A stretch of DNA of 64,000 bases, taken from NCBI RefSeq assembly GCF_900188395.1, contig NZ_FZOB01000001.1, positions 62,001-126,000 of the forward strand, given 5' to 3'. A program made the position numbers and the translations under genes. Positions 34,156 through 43,739 of the stretch are shown in pieces; positions within the stretch are counted from its first letter, which is position 1; each line of letters starts with the position of its first letter. This DNA comes from Desulfurobacterium atlanticum. GTDB lineage: Bacteria; Aquificota; Aquificia; Desulfurobacteriales; Desulfurobacteriaceae. Below the pieces are notes generated by a model. It saw only the letters and a program-made list of their open reading frames with translations. It ran no database searches and had not been told where the DNA came from.

Positions 34156-34662
34156 CTATTCATATATTATTGTGGCTATTGCGTGTTTATAGACAAGGGA
34201 TTTCCCTTTGGGAGCTGTCATGGAGAGAGTAAAGTTGTCAAAATCAAGTAGCTTCCCTTCAAGCCTTGTTCCGCTTATCAAGAATACAGTTATCTCTTTG
34301 CCAAGAAGAGAGGAGAGCACTTCATCCTGAAGAGAAGTTTTTCTTTTTTTCTTTTCTATTTTAGCTTCTTCCTGTGGTGCTTCTTTTTGCTCTTCTTGAG
34401 TGGAGATAGAAGTTTCTTCACTGTCTTTTATCTCTTTTGCAGTTTCTTCTTTGGCCATTGTGATGTGAAGCCCCTTTCCTCTCTTTGACTCTGCTTTAAG
34501 TAAACCTTCTTCTTCAAGCTCTGATATGGCTTTTCTTACAAGATAGGCACTTGTGTTTGTTAACTGTGCTAACTCTTCTACTGTTCCTGAGTATTCACCA
34601 AACTCTTTAAGATACTCTTTCAGCCATGTTTTTATTTTCTCATGCTTTGGAATTGTGGACAT
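34156..34662 (-). CDS. Winged-helix/Hfq fusion protein A
   Basis: 168 residues. Residues 7-69 form a GntR/MarR-like winged helix (Y-S-G-T-V-E-E-L-A-Q-L-T, A-Y-L-V-R-K-A-I-S-E-L-E-E-E-G-L-L). Residues 70-108 are a highly charged Glu/Lys linker. Residues 110-168 are a clear Hfq domain: S-L-Q-D at the start, I-T-V-F-L-I-S-G-T-R-L-E-G, F-D-N-F-T-L and the hallmark V-Y-K-H-A-I. Gln8, Phe42 and Tyr-Lys-His of the uridine-binding rim are all present. AGGAGG before ATG. No miaA or hflX neighbour, the usual hfq context. Probably this lineage's Hfq, joined to a DNA-binding domain. Confidence 0.82.
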   Translation of the reverse strand: MSTIPKHEKIKTWLKEYLKEFGEYSGTVEELAQLTNTSAYLVRKAISELEEEGLLKAESKRGKGLHITMAKEETAKEIKDSEETSISTQEEQKEAPQEEAKIEKKKRKTSLQDEVLSSLLGKEITVFLISGTRLEGKLLDFDNFTLSMTAPKGKSLVYKHAIATIIYE

Positions 34663-34782
34663 TAGACCTCCTGAATTTTGTTAATTACTTTTTGTTCTAC
34701 GAATCTTTTAGATACTTTTGCAGAAAATAAAAAATATTTCAACAGACAGCCCTTCAAAAAGATTAATCAAAATTTAATATTT

Positions 34783-36135
34783 TTAGTTTGAAAGTATTCT
34801 TTCTAAAATTTTATCTTCTAAAACTTTGGTGTCAAGGTCTCCTTTTAAGAAATTTTCATCTTCTATAAGTTTAAGATGAAACGGAATGGTTGTTTTTATG
34901 TTTCCTTCTATGAAAAATTCCGAGAGTGCTCTTTTTCCACGTTTTATGGCATCGTTTCTGTTTTCCCCGTGAACTATAAGCTTTGCTATAAGAGAGTCGT
35001 AGTAAGGCGGAATTGTGTATCCTTCGTAGATATGGGTGTCAACTCTTGTTCCGAAGCCTCCAGGTAGAAGCAGTTTTTCCACTTTGCCGGGAGTTGGTCT
35101 GAAATTCTTTTTATAATCTTCAACATTTATTCTAAACTCAATGGCGTGGCCTTTAAGTTCAGGGTCTGCCATTTCAAGTTTTTCTCCTTCGGCAGTCTTT
35201 ATCTGAAGTGCTATAAGGTCTTTTCCTGTTATCATTTCGGTAACAGGGTGTTCTACCTGAATTCTTGTGTTCATTTCAATAAAATAAAAATTTTTATCTT
35301 CATCAACCAGGAACTCAACTGTTCCGGCTCCTTCATATTTTATATACTGTGCAAGCTTTCTTGCTGCTTCGTAGAGTTTTTGACGGAGATTTTCATCCAC
35401 AAACGGAGATGGAGCTTCTTCAAGAACTTTCTGATGTCTTCTCTGGAGAGAACATTCTCTCTCTCCAAAAATTATCACATTTCCATGTTTGTCAGCTATC
35501 ACCTGAATTTCTATGTGCCTTGGTTTTAGAATAAGTTTTTCAACGTATACTTCTCCATTTCCAAAAGCTGCTTCTGCTTCTGCCATTGCAGTTTCTATAA
35601 GCTCTTTTGCACCTTCTTCAGATTCTATAATTCTCATTCCTCTTCCACCACCACCGTGGGCAGCTTTTACAAGGACGGGGAATCCTATCTCTTTCGCGAT
35701 TTGAAGAGCTTCTTCAGCATTTTTAACTACATCACTACCCGGGACTATAGGTATTCCTGCCTTTTTAGCTATGCTTCTTGCCTGAGCTTTATCTCCCATA
35801 ACAACCATTGTCTCTGAAGATGGACCTATAAATTCTATTCCACATGCTCTGCATACTTCTGCAAATCCGGGGTTTTCTGATAGAAAGCCGTATCCCGGAT
35901 GAATGGCGTCCGCTCCCGATATTTCGGCTGCAGAGATTATAGCCGGAATGTTTAAATAACTTGATGCAGGTTTCTCTCCACCTATGCAGATAGCTTCATC
36001 AGCAAGAAAGACCGGTAGAGAATCTTTATCAGCAGTTGAATAGATGGCAACGGTTTTTATTCCAAGCTCTTTACAGGTTCTTATTATTCTTACAGCTATT
36101 TCACCTCTGTTGGCGATTAATATCTTTTTAAACAT
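34783..36135 (-). CDS. accC: Acetyl-CoA carboxylase, biotin carboxylase subunit
   Basis: 450 residues, the standard length. ATP-grasp features: [14 protein letters not shown] start, [33 protein letters not shown]. It carboxylates biotin on AccB, using bicarbonate and ATP. It sits behind accB by 15 bases. A pyruvate carboxylase A subunit looks alike, but the neighbour accB points to acetyl-CoA carboxylase. The carboxyltransferase genes are elsewhere. Confidence 0.93.
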   Translation of the reverse strand: MFKKILIANRGEIAVRIIRTCKELGIKTVAIYSTADKDSLPVFLADEAICIGGEKPASSYLNIPAIISAAEISGADAIHPGYGFLSENPGFAEVCRACGIEFIGPSSETMVVMGDKAQARSIAKKAGIPIVPGSDVVKNAEEALQIAKEIGFPVLVKAAHGGGGRGMRIIESEEGAKELIETAMAEAEAAFGNGEVYVEKLILKPRHIEIQVIADKHGNVIIFGERECSLQRRHQKVLEEAPSPFVDENLRQKLYEAARKLAQYIKYEGAGTVEFLVDEDKNFYFIEMNTRIQVEHPVTEMITGKDLIALQIKTAEGEKLEMADPELKGHAIEFRINVEDYKKNFRPTPGKVEKLLLPGGFGTRVDTHIYEGYTIPPYYDSLIAKLIVHGENRNDAIKRGKRALSEFFIEGNIKTTIPFHLKLIEDENFLKGDLDTKVLEDKILERILSN

Positions 36136-36150
36136 GCAAAACTCCAGATT

Positions 36151-36603
36151 TTATACTTTTTCTATATGAAACAGCGGCTGGTCAAATTCTACAGGCTGTC
36201 CATCTTCTACAAGTATTTTTACAACTCTTCCTGAAACGTCAGATTCAATCTCATTCATCACTTTTAAAGCTTCTATTATGCAAAGGGTTTGCCCTTTCTC
36301 TACAAAATCACCTTCTTTAACAAAAGGTTCAGCTCCGGGAGATGGAGCTCTGTAGAACGTTCCAACAATCGGTGATTTTACTACATGGATATTCTCAGGT
36401 TCTGCAATGCTTTCTTCTTTTGGATGTTCCTGCTTAACAGAATGGTAGGCAGGTTCTGGGATTTTCTCTATAATCACGGGTTGAGAAGAGGGCTTTTGCC
36501 TTGTGTATTTAGCTTTCAGCTTCATCCCTTCAACTTCTATTTCTATCTCTTCAATACTACTATTTTCAAGGGATTTTAAAAGTTTTTCAATTTTTTCTAT
36601 CAC
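36151..36603 (-). CDS. accB: Biotin carboxyl carrier protein of acetyl-CoA carboxylase
   Basis: 150 residues: an N-terminal helical part, a proline-rich linker (K-P-S-S-Q-P-V-I) and the biotinyl domain from about residue 75. The biotin-bearing lysine is in E-A-L-K-V-M-N-E-I, where Leu and Val replace the usual Met residues on each side. [10 protein letters not shown] and the thumb P-S-P-G-A-E-P-F are typical of AccB. Between efp and accC, an order common in bacteria. Confidence 0.94.
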   Translation of the reverse strand: MIEKIEKLLKSLENSSIEEIEIEVEGMKLKAKYTRQKPSSQPVIIEKIPEPAYHSVKQEHPKEESIAEPENIHVVKSPIVGTFYRAPSPGAEPFVKEGDFVEKGQTLCIIEALKVMNEIESDVSGRVVKILVEDGQPVEFDQPLFHIEKV

Positions 36604-36616
36604 AGTAGCCTCCAGT

Positions 36617-37186
36617 TTACTTGTTCACCCGTTCCAAATACTTTCCTGTTTCTGTATCCACTTTTATATATTCACCTACGTTTATAAATGTTGGAACCTG
36701 AACAACGGCTCCTGTTTCAACGGTTGCAGGCTTTAAAACGTTGTTTACTGTATCACCTTTAAAGCCCGGTTCTGTTTCTATAACTTTAAGAACAACTGTT
36801 TTTGGAAGTTTTATGGAGATAGGCTCTCCTTTGTAAAACTGAACCTGAACAGAGTCGTTCTCTTTCAGGAAATTTGCTTTATCCCCTACGTTTTCTGACG
36901 GCACACCTATCTGTTCGTATGTTTTTGTATCCATAAAGTAGAAGAATGTGCCATCGTTGTAAAGATACTCCATCTCTCTCTCTTCAAAGTCTGCAAGTTC
37001 AAGTTTTTCACCAACTTTGTAAGTTTTTTCAACCACATTTCCGGTTTTAAGATTTTTAAGCTTTATTCTTGCAAAAGCCTGTCCTTTTCCCGGTTTAACA
37101 TGCTGGTAATCTACTATCTCGTAAGGCTCGCCATTGATTTCAAGTTTCATTCCTTTTGATATTTGGTTAACATCTATTGAAGCCAT
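36617..37186 (-). CDS. efp: Translation elongation factor P
   Basis: 189 residues, three OB-like domains. The tip lysine is Lys34 in [11 protein letters not shown], the residue that EpmA/B modifies in E. coli; whether it is modified here is unknown, no epm gene is nearby. EF-P rescues ribosomes stalled on polyproline. AGGAGG precedes ATG; first gene of efp-accB-accC. Confidence 0.96.
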   Translation of the reverse strand: MASIDVNQISKGMKLEINGEPYEIVDYQHVKPGKGQAFARIKLKNLKTGNVVEKTYKVGEKLELADFEEREMEYLYNDGTFFYFMDTKTYEQIGVPSENVGDKANFLKENDSVQVQFYKGEPISIKLPKTVVLKVIETEPGFKGDTVNNVLKPATVETGAVVQVPTFINVGEYIKVDTETGKYLERVNK

Positions 37187-37248
37187 TAAAACCTCCTCTA
37201 TACTCGCGAATATTTCAAAATATTATACACAAATTGTTTTAAAGTTGG

Positions 37249-40200
37249 TTAGTCAGGCAGTCCTGTACTTCCTATGCTTACTTCTTCAACTTCCCTTTCG
37301 TTTAAAGGCACCACTTTTCTCAGTTTTTCAAATATGAAATGGTTTTCAAGAATTTCTGCTGCCCGTTCACTTTTTGTGAATCTATAGTGCTTGCTTATTA
37401 GGACTTTCAGAAAATCTGCATCTTTTTGAGATAGTTCCTTTACTTTAACATAGTTTCTGTTTATTTTCTGCTCTATTTTACCGTCAAGAATGTATGCTAC
37501 TCCACCTGTCATTCCCGCTCCAAAATTCATTCCAACTTCACCAAGGATAACAACAACACCTCTTACCATATATTCACACCCATGCTGTCCTATACCTTCA
37601 ACTACAGCAACAGCACCGCTGTTTCTTACTGCAAATCTTTCACCGACTTTTCCTGATGCAAACAGCATTCCACCTGTTGCACCGTAAAGGAGAGTGTTGC
37701 CGGCTATAACATTTTCGTAATGTTTTCCTTTAAAGTTGTCTGCGAAATTTAAAACTATTAATCCTCCTCCCATTCCTTTACCGACGTAATCATTGGCAAT
37801 TCCTTTAAGATAAAGAGATATGCCGTTTGTTAAAAATGCTCCGAAACTCTGTCCAGCTGTTCCTTTAAATGTAAGCTTGATAAGGTCTTTCGGAGCATTG
37901 CTTCCAAAGTGTTTATTTACTATGTATGCAAGTGGAATGCCAACTCCTCTGTCAACATTTTTTATCAGGTATGTTTTTCTAAAAGGTTCACCGTTTTCAA
38001 TGAACGGCTTTGCGTCTTCAACAATCCGTTCGTTTAACGGGGAAGAGATCGGATTGTATGGTTCTTTTACTCTTATGAAAGGTAGTGATGGTGAGGTTAT
38101 ATAACCAAAATCAACAGAAGAAGCTTTTGAGTGTTTTTTCAATTTTTCCATATCAGGCTTTAGAAGTTCACTTTTTCCCGTTATCTCCTTCAGGTTTTTA
38201 TAACCAAGCCGGGCAAGGTGTCTTCTTACATCTTCAGCCAGCAGTTTAAAGTAATTTATAACGCTTTCAACCTTGCCTTTAAACCTTTTTATCCTTTCTT
38301 CATCCTGTGTGGCTATGCCTACAGGGCATCTGTTTGTGTGGCATTCTCTGTCCATCACGCACCCTTCGGCTATCATGGCAGCCGTGCCGATTCCAAACTC
38401 CTCGGCTCCAAGGAGAGCAGCAATTATGATATCTCTTCCACACTTTATTCCGCCATCAACCCTTAAGGTGACGTTTTCTCTCAATCCATTTTCAATAAGC
38501 GTTCTGTGAGTTTCAGGAAGTCCTATCTCCCAGGGAAGCCCGGCTCCTTTTATTGAAGTTATCGGTGAAGCTCCTGTTCCTCCGTCACTGCCTGAAATCT
38601 GAATAACGTCAGCTTTTGCTTTAGCAACCCCTGCTGCTACAGTTCCAACTCCGGATTCAGCAACAAGTTTTACCGCTATTTTTGCTTTTGGATTTGCCAG
38701 TTTCAGGTCATATATAAGCTGTGCAAGGTCTTCTATTGAGTAGATATCGTGATGTGGAGGTGGCGAGATTAGTGTCACTCCCGGAATGGAAAATCTCAGT
38801 TGGGCTATATATTTTGTTACCTTTTTGCCTGGAAGGTGTCCTCCTTCTCCCGGTTTTGCTCCCTGGGCAATTTTTATCTCAATCTCTTCAGCAGATGCAA
38901 GGTAAGAAGGGGTTACACCGAATCTTCCTGAAGCTACCTGTTTTATTTTGCTGTTTTTTGCGGCGTAGTATCTTTCAGGGTCTTCCCCTCCTTCTCCGCT
39001 ACAGCTTTTTGCTCCTAAAAGGTTCATCGCTTCTGCAAGAACCTCATGAGCTTCTTTTGATAAAGCTCCGACTGACATTCCTGGAACCATCAGGTGTTTG
39101 ACTATGCTTTCTACCGGTTCAACCTCTTCTATCGGTATGGGTTTTCTGTCCGATTCTATTTTTAAAAGATCTCTTATGTAAATAGGATTTTCGTTATAGT
39201 AATCGTAAAGTTTTTCAAACTCTTCAAAGTTTCCTGTTTTTGCACTTTTTAAAATTGCTCTTACTACTTGCGGAGAGAAACCGTGTTTCTCTTTACCTGG
39301 TTTAAATCTTAAAGCGCCTGATTCTGGAATATCTTCAAGAGTTTCTGAAGCATTGCAGTTTCTATTTATCTCTCTCTCTATGTCCTTAAGTGTCATACCA
39401 CCTATAGGGGAGAATGTGTGAGGGAAAAATTTATCCACCACCTCTTTTGAAAGGCCGAGTATGTCAAAATTCTGACTCAGATGGTATGAAGATAGCAGGG
39501 AGATTCCCATTTTTGACATTATTTTAAGAAGACCGTTATTTACAGCTTTTTTGTAGTTATCAATGAGAGTTTCATACGGCAGGTTCAGTTCAATTACGCG
39601 GGTTTTAAGGTATTCAAACACAAGGTAGGGATAAACCGCACTTGCTCCAAAAGCAACAAGGGCTGCTATTTCATGTGTTGTTTTTACCTCTCCTGTTTCA
39701 ACAACGATAGAGATTTTGTGCATGAGATTTTCTTTCTTTAAAAAGTTTAAAAGTCCTGAAACTGCAAGAAGTGAAGGAATAGGCTTTTTGCAGTTTCTAT
39801 CAGAAAGGATAACAACATCAATATCGTGCTTTTCTATCGCTTCTTTTACACTTTTAAAAAGGTTTTCTATGGCTGTTTCAAGATCTTCTTTAAACTCAAG
39901 TTTAAAGGTTTCCACTTTCATAAATGAGGCGTTTTTCAGGTTTTCAAATTGACCGGGAGTAAGCAGTGGAGATTCAAGTTCAATTCTTCTTGGCAGCTTT
40001 CCTTCTCTCTCAAGGAAATTTACTTTTCCACCAAGTCGTATTTTCAATGACATTACAACCCTTTCTCTTATAGGGTCAATGGGAGGATTTGTAACCTGAG
40101 CAAATTTCTGCTTAAAGAAGCGGAAAAGGGAAAAAGGTGCATCGGATATGAATGGAAGAGGCGTGTCATCTCCCATGGAAAAAACAGGTTCTTTTCCAAA

Positions 40201-41577
40201 TTCTGCCATTTCGTCAATAATAAACTCAAGGTCCTCTTTTGAGTATCCAAATTTAATTAATTCTTCTCTTAGTTTACTTTCGTTAACGAGAGAGTTTTCA
40301 AGAGTTGTTTTAAGGTCTGAAAGCTTGAAAAGTTTTCTCCTTATCTCTCTCCTTAAATCTCTCTGACGGGCTATGCGTTTTAACACCTCTTTGTTTGTTT
40401 CAACTGTTCCAAATTCTGTGTTTACGACAACTATCTCTCCGGGAGAGAGTCTGTTGTGGGAAACTACTTTGCTCTCATCTATTTCAATCATTCCCTCTTC
40501 AGAGCCAAATATAACAGTTTCGTCTTCTGTTATTGTATATCTGGCAGGGCGCAGTCCGTTTCTATCAAGTTTTCCTCCTACCACTTTTCCGTCTGTAAAT
40601 GCAACTGCAGCAGGTCCGTCCCACGGCTTCATTAAAAGAAGATGATATAGGAAAAATGCCCTTTCTTCATCATCAAGATCAAGCATTTCATAAGCAGGTG
40701 GGATTAAAACACTTATTGCCTCTTCAGGTTGATAACCTGATAACACCATGAGTTCAAAAACTCTGTCAAGAGATGCAGAATCACTTTCGTCAAAGTTTAT
40801 TACAGGTAATGCGTCTTTTATTCTGTTACCGAAACGGGAGCTTTTTATTATCGGTTCAACTATTTTTATAAAGTTTCTATTTGCTGTTATTGTGTTTATT
40901 TCTCCGTTGTGGGCTATCATTCTGAGAGGCTGAGCAAGTTTCCATTCAGGATTTGTGTTTGTTGAATATCTCTGGTGAAATACAGCAATTGCTGTTTTAA
41001 AAAGGTCATTGTTAAGGTCAGGATAAAATTTTTGAAGGTCAGGAGCAAGAAGCATCCCTTTGTAAACTATAAGTTTATCAGAGAAAGATAAAACGTAATT
41101 ATTTTTGGAAATTTGTCTTAATGCTTTCTCAATCTTTCTTCTTAAAATGTAAAGGTCAATTTCACCGGGAAATGGAGTTATTATCTGAATAATGAAAGGA
41201 AGGCTTTTTCTGGCAATTTCGCCACATTCGTTGATGTTAACAGGAACTTCCCTCCACAGAAAAGGAAGGTTTTTCTCTTTTAGAATATTTTCAACAGTTT
41301 TAATACTTTTATCAACCTGTCTGCTGTCTATAAAAAAGGTTCCAACTGCTATCTCATCTCCGAAATTTTCCCCTGCTTTTTCAACCTCTTTTCTAAAAAA
41401 TTCCACAGGTAGCTGGAAAAGGACGCCTGAACCATCGCCTGTTCTTCCGTCGGCAAGAACGGCTCCTCTGTGTGTAAGGTTTGAAACTGCGCTAAGTGCT
41501 TGATGAAGAATTTTGTAGCTTTTATATCCGTTTATATCAGCTATAAATCCAACACCGCAGGAGTCTTTATGTTTCAT
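37249..41577 (-). CDS. gltB: Glutamate synthase, large subunit
   Basis: 1442 residues. The class II amidotransferase cysteine lies very early (M-K-H-K-D-S-C-G-V-G-F), exposed after a short propeptide is removed. Central and FMN-binding domains follow (G-E-G-G-E-D-P-E-R and D-G-G-T-G-A-S-P), the [3Fe-4S] ligands C-V-M-D-R-E-C-H-T-N-R-C-P-V-G-I-A-T-Q, and the C-terminal GXGXG-type beta-helix. It makes two glutamates from glutamine and 2-oxoglutarate. gltD is not adjacent, so electrons may come from ferredoxin or from a distant small subunit. Confidence 0.96.
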   Translation of the reverse strand: MKHKDSCGVGFIADINGYKSYKILHQALSAVSNLTHRGAVLADGRTGDGSGVLFQLPVEFFRKEVEKAGENFGDEIAVGTFFIDSRQVDKSIKTVENILKEKNLPFLWREVPVNINECGEIARKSLPFIIQIITPFPGEIDLYILRRKIEKALRQISKNNYVLSFSDKLIVYKGMLLAPDLQKFYPDLNNDLFKTAIAVFHQRYSTNTNPEWKLAQPLRMIAHNGEINTITANRNFIKIVEPIIKSSRFGNRIKDALPVINFDESDSASLDRVFELMVLSGYQPEEAISVLIPPAYEMLDLDDEERAFFLYHLLLMKPWDGPAAVAFTDGKVVGGKLDRNGLRPARYTITEDETVIFGSEEGMIEIDESKVVSHNRLSPGEIVVVNTEFGTVETNKEVLKRIARQRDLRREIRRKLFKLSDLKTTLENSLVNESKLREELIKFGYSKEDLEFIIDEMAEFGKEPVFSMGDDTPLPFISDAPFSLFRFFKQKFAQVTNPPIDPIRERVVMSLKIRLGGKVNFLEREGKLPRRIELESPLLTPGQFENLKNASFMKVETFKLEFKEDLETAIENLFKSVKEAIEKHDIDVVILSDRNCKKPIPSLLAVSGLLNFLKKENLMHKISIVVETGEVKTTHEIAALVAFGASAVYPYLVFEYLKTRVIELNLPYETLIDNYKKAVNNGLLKIMSKMGISLLSSYHLSQNFDILGLSKEVVDKFFPHTFSPIGGMTLKDIEREINRNCNASETLEDIPESGALRFKPGKEKHGFSPQVVRAILKSAKTGNFEEFEKLYDYYNENPIYIRDLLKIESDRKPIPIEEVEPVESIVKHLMVPGMSVGALSKEAHEVLAEAMNLLGAKSCSGEGGEDPERYYAAKNSKIKQVASGRFGVTPSYLASAEEIEIKIAQGAKPGEGGHLPGKKVTKYIAQLRFSIPGVTLISPPPHHDIYSIEDLAQLIYDLKLANPKAKIAVKLVAESGVGTVAAGVAKAKADVIQISGSDGGTGASPITSIKGAGLPWEIGLPETHRTLIENGLRENVTLRVDGGIKCGRDIIIAALLGAEEFGIGTAAMIAEGCVMDRECHTNRCPVGIATQDEERIKRFKGKVESVINYFKLLAEDVRRHLARLGYKNLKEITGKSELLKPDMEKLKKHSKASSVDFGYITSPSLPFIRVKEPYNPISSPLNERIVEDAKPFIENGEPFRKTYLIKNVDRGVGIPLAYIVNKHFGSNAPKDLIKLTFKGTAGQSFGAFLTNGISLYLKGIANDYVGKGMGGGLIVLNFADNFKGKHYENVIAGNTLLYGATGGMLFASGKVGERFAVRNSGAVAVVEGIGQHGCEYMVRGVVVILGEVGMNFGAGMTGGVAYILDGKIEQKINRNYVKVKELSQKDADFLKVLISKHYRFTKSERAAEILENHFIFEKLRKVVPLNEREVEEVSIGSTGLPD

Positions 41578-41588
41578 TGTGCTTCTCC

Positions 41589-42173
41589 TTAAAAATGAAT
41601 TATGTATTTTCCATTAAACGATTGAGCATCTTCAATACCTATATATTTTGTTGTTCCTTCTTTAAATTTCTGGAATCTTTTAGATGGATAGATACAATAA
41701 TCAGGGTTAATGGTTTCCACTATCTCTTTTAAAAGTTTGTTTTCAGGAGATAGCATTGATACGAAGATGTTAACTTTTGGGATTTTTAGCTTTTCAAAAG
41801 TGGCAAAAAGGGCAAGAATATCTTCATTGAAGATGTATCCCATATCTTTTTTAGGAAATTTTCCTTTGTTTCTTTTTGCCCATTCTTTTCGTGTGAATTT
41901 GTATGTTTGTGGATGAAAAATACCACTTAGTCCGCAAAAGTAGATATTTTTGTATTTAAAAATTCTTGACATAAAATCAACACCGTCGCTTTTTGAAAGA
42001 ATTTCAAAGTCTTTCTCTTTACCATGTATGTAAAACCACGTTCTTTTGAGAGTTAAAGGACGGGATAGATTCATCGGTCCAAAAGCTATTGTAATATCAG
42101 GAGATGTAACTTCAACAAGCCCTTTTAACCTTTTATCGTGCCCGTTTAACGGTCCAACTATTAAAAAATCCAT
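41589..42173 (-). CDS. Degenerate calcineurin-like phosphoesterase-fold protein
   Basis: 194 residues. The order of short blocks follows small metallophosphoesterases: F-L-I-V-G-P-L-N-G-H (in place of the Asp-x-His block), I-A-F-G-P-M-N (in place of the Cys-Gly-Asp block), Y-I-H-G-K-E-K-D (in place of Gly-Asn-His-Glu), I-Y-F-C-G-L-S-G-I-F, and V-N-I-F-V-S-M-L-S-P. The metal-binding Asp, Asn and His residues are mostly missing. It therefore looks like a non-catalytic relative. Sits between ftsY and gltB, 11 bases before gltB. Function unknown. Confidence 0.5.
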   Translation of the reverse strand: MDFLIVGPLNGHDKRLKGLVEVTSPDITIAFGPMNLSRPLTLKRTWFYIHGKEKDFEILSKSDGVDFMSRIFKYKNIYFCGLSGIFHPQTYKFTRKEWAKRNKGKFPKKDMGYIFNEDILALFATFEKLKIPKVNIFVSMLSPENKLLKEIVETINPDYCIYPSKRFQKFKEGTTKYIGIEDAQSFNGKYIIHF

Positions 42174-42193
42174 AAAAAACTCCAGAGAAGGTT

Positions 42194-43603
42194 TTAAGAA
42201 AATAGTCCTTCAACAAATTCCTCAGGATTGAATTTCCTTAAATCTTCTATTTTTTCGCCGATTCCAACATATTTTATTGGAATTTTAAGTTCGTTTGAGA
42301 TGGCAATAACAATTCCGCCTTTTGCTGTCCCATCAAGCTTTGTCAGTGCAATTCCTGTAACATCTGTTATCTCCTTGAACGCCTTTGCCTGAGAAATTGC
42401 ATTCTGCCCGGTGTTTGCGTCAAGGACAAGAAGGATTTCAGAAGGTTCTCCGGGAAGCTCTTTACTGACAACTTTTTTGATTTTTTGTATCTCTTTCATC
42501 AGTCTATCTTTATTGTGAAGTCTTCCGGCAGTATCTATAATGAGCACGTCATCTCCTTTGGCTTTAACACTTTGAACAGCATCAAAAACCACAGATGCAG
42601 GGTCGGCGCCTTCATTTCCTTTTATGATTCTTGCTCCCGATCTTTGAGCCCATACCTCAAGCTGTTCTATTGCCGCTGCTCTAAAAGTGTCTGCTGCTGC
42701 AAGAACAACACTTTTTCCTTCATCTTTTAGCTGTTTTGCAAGTTTTCCTATGGTGGTTGTTTTTCCAACACCGTTTACACCAAGCACTAAAATTACAAAT
42801 GGTTTGTGGTCTATTTTCAGCTCTCCTTTATGTTTTAAGAGAATGCTTTTAAGTCTGCTTTTAAGAAGTTCAAGAATTTTGTCCGACTCTTTGATTTTTT
42901 TCTTTTTGGCTTCTCTTTTAAGCTCTTCTATAAGCTCAAGAGTTGTTTTTACTCCTATATCTGCAAGTATAAGTTTCTCTTCAAGCTCTTCAAAAAACTC
43001 TTCGTTAACTTCCCTTCCTTTAAATACAGAGAAATTAAGGGCTTCTCGCGTTTTCTTTAAACCTTCTTTAAAGCTTTTAAAAATTCCGCCTTTTTTCTCC
43101 TCTGTTGCCTTTTCTATCTCTTTTTTAAGTTCGTTTAACTCATCTTTGTAGCTCTCTGGTGTAAAGGGTTCTATTTCAGATATAATTTTCTTTGCCTGGT
43201 CATAAAACCCTTCTTCTATTAAAAGCTTTGAAAGTTCAAATCCTGCTAAAAATTTTTCCTGTTTGTTTTCAGATTGATATGCTGTTTCAAAAAGGTTTCT
43301 GGCTTTTGATAAATTTTTGTTTTCATACTTTTCAAGGATTCCCGATATTAAAGCAGCTGTGTATTTTCCTGCCTTCTCTTCTATAAGGTTTGTATCTATA
43401 TCAACGTCTCTGTAAGAGATTTTCTCTTTTAATAGTGTTGCTGCTTCAACAACAAGTTCTCCGTTGCTGTAGTGAATGGCGTTGGCTATTCCTTCTGTGA
43501 ATTTCTTTATATTTTTGTCTGCAAGTTTAAGCCACAACTGTGGTTGATTGGGATTCTCTTTTAACTCATCTTCAATAGATTTCTTTCTGAAAAACCCGAG
43601 CAT
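42194..43603 (-). CDS. ftsY: Signal recognition particle receptor FtsY, with helical N-terminal extension
   Basis: 469 residues. The NG GTPase domain covers about residues 185-469: L-G-V-N-G-V-G-K-T-T-T-I-G-K-L-A, D-T-F-R-A-A-A-I-E-Q-L, D-T-A-G-R and T-K-L-D-G-T-A-K-G-G. The first ~170 residues are helical with paired-helix spacing like TPR repeats (A-R-N-L-F-E-T-A-Y, F-Y-D-Q-A-K-K-I), instead of the short acidic A domain found in most bacteria. It docks ribosome-SRP complexes at the inner membrane. Confidence 0.94.
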   Translation of the reverse strand: MLGFFRKKSIEDELKENPNQPQLWLKLADKNIKKFTEGIANAIHYSNGELVVEAATLLKEKISYRDVDIDTNLIEEKAGKYTAALISGILEKYENKNLSKARNLFETAYQSENKQEKFLAGFELSKLLIEEGFYDQAKKIISEIEPFTPESYKDELNELKKEIEKATEEKKGGIFKSFKEGLKKTREALNFSVFKGREVNEEFFEELEEKLILADIGVKTTLELIEELKREAKKKKIKESDKILELLKSRLKSILLKHKGELKIDHKPFVILVLGVNGVGKTTTIGKLAKQLKDEGKSVVLAAADTFRAAAIEQLEVWAQRSGARIIKGNEGADPASVVFDAVQSVKAKGDDVLIIDTAGRLHNKDRLMKEIQKIKKVVSKELPGEPSEILLVLDANTGQNAISQAKAFKEITDVTGIALTKLDGTAKGGIVIAISNELKIPIKYVGIGEKIEDLRKFNPEEFVEGLFS

Positions 43604-43739
43604 TTTCGGCTCCTTACGATTAAAATAATTTGGTAAACTGTCCTGGCTAAATTTATTTCTTTAAACAACTTTTTCAAAAGTGCTGATGGTAAGGAATGCA
43701 ATATATTATATCAGGTTAAACATTTAGATGAGGTTGGTT

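Noticed and set aside
43604-43739. TPP riboswitch before thiE
   Set aside because: The thi-box elements (CUGAGA and the ACCUGAUCUGG block) are not present.
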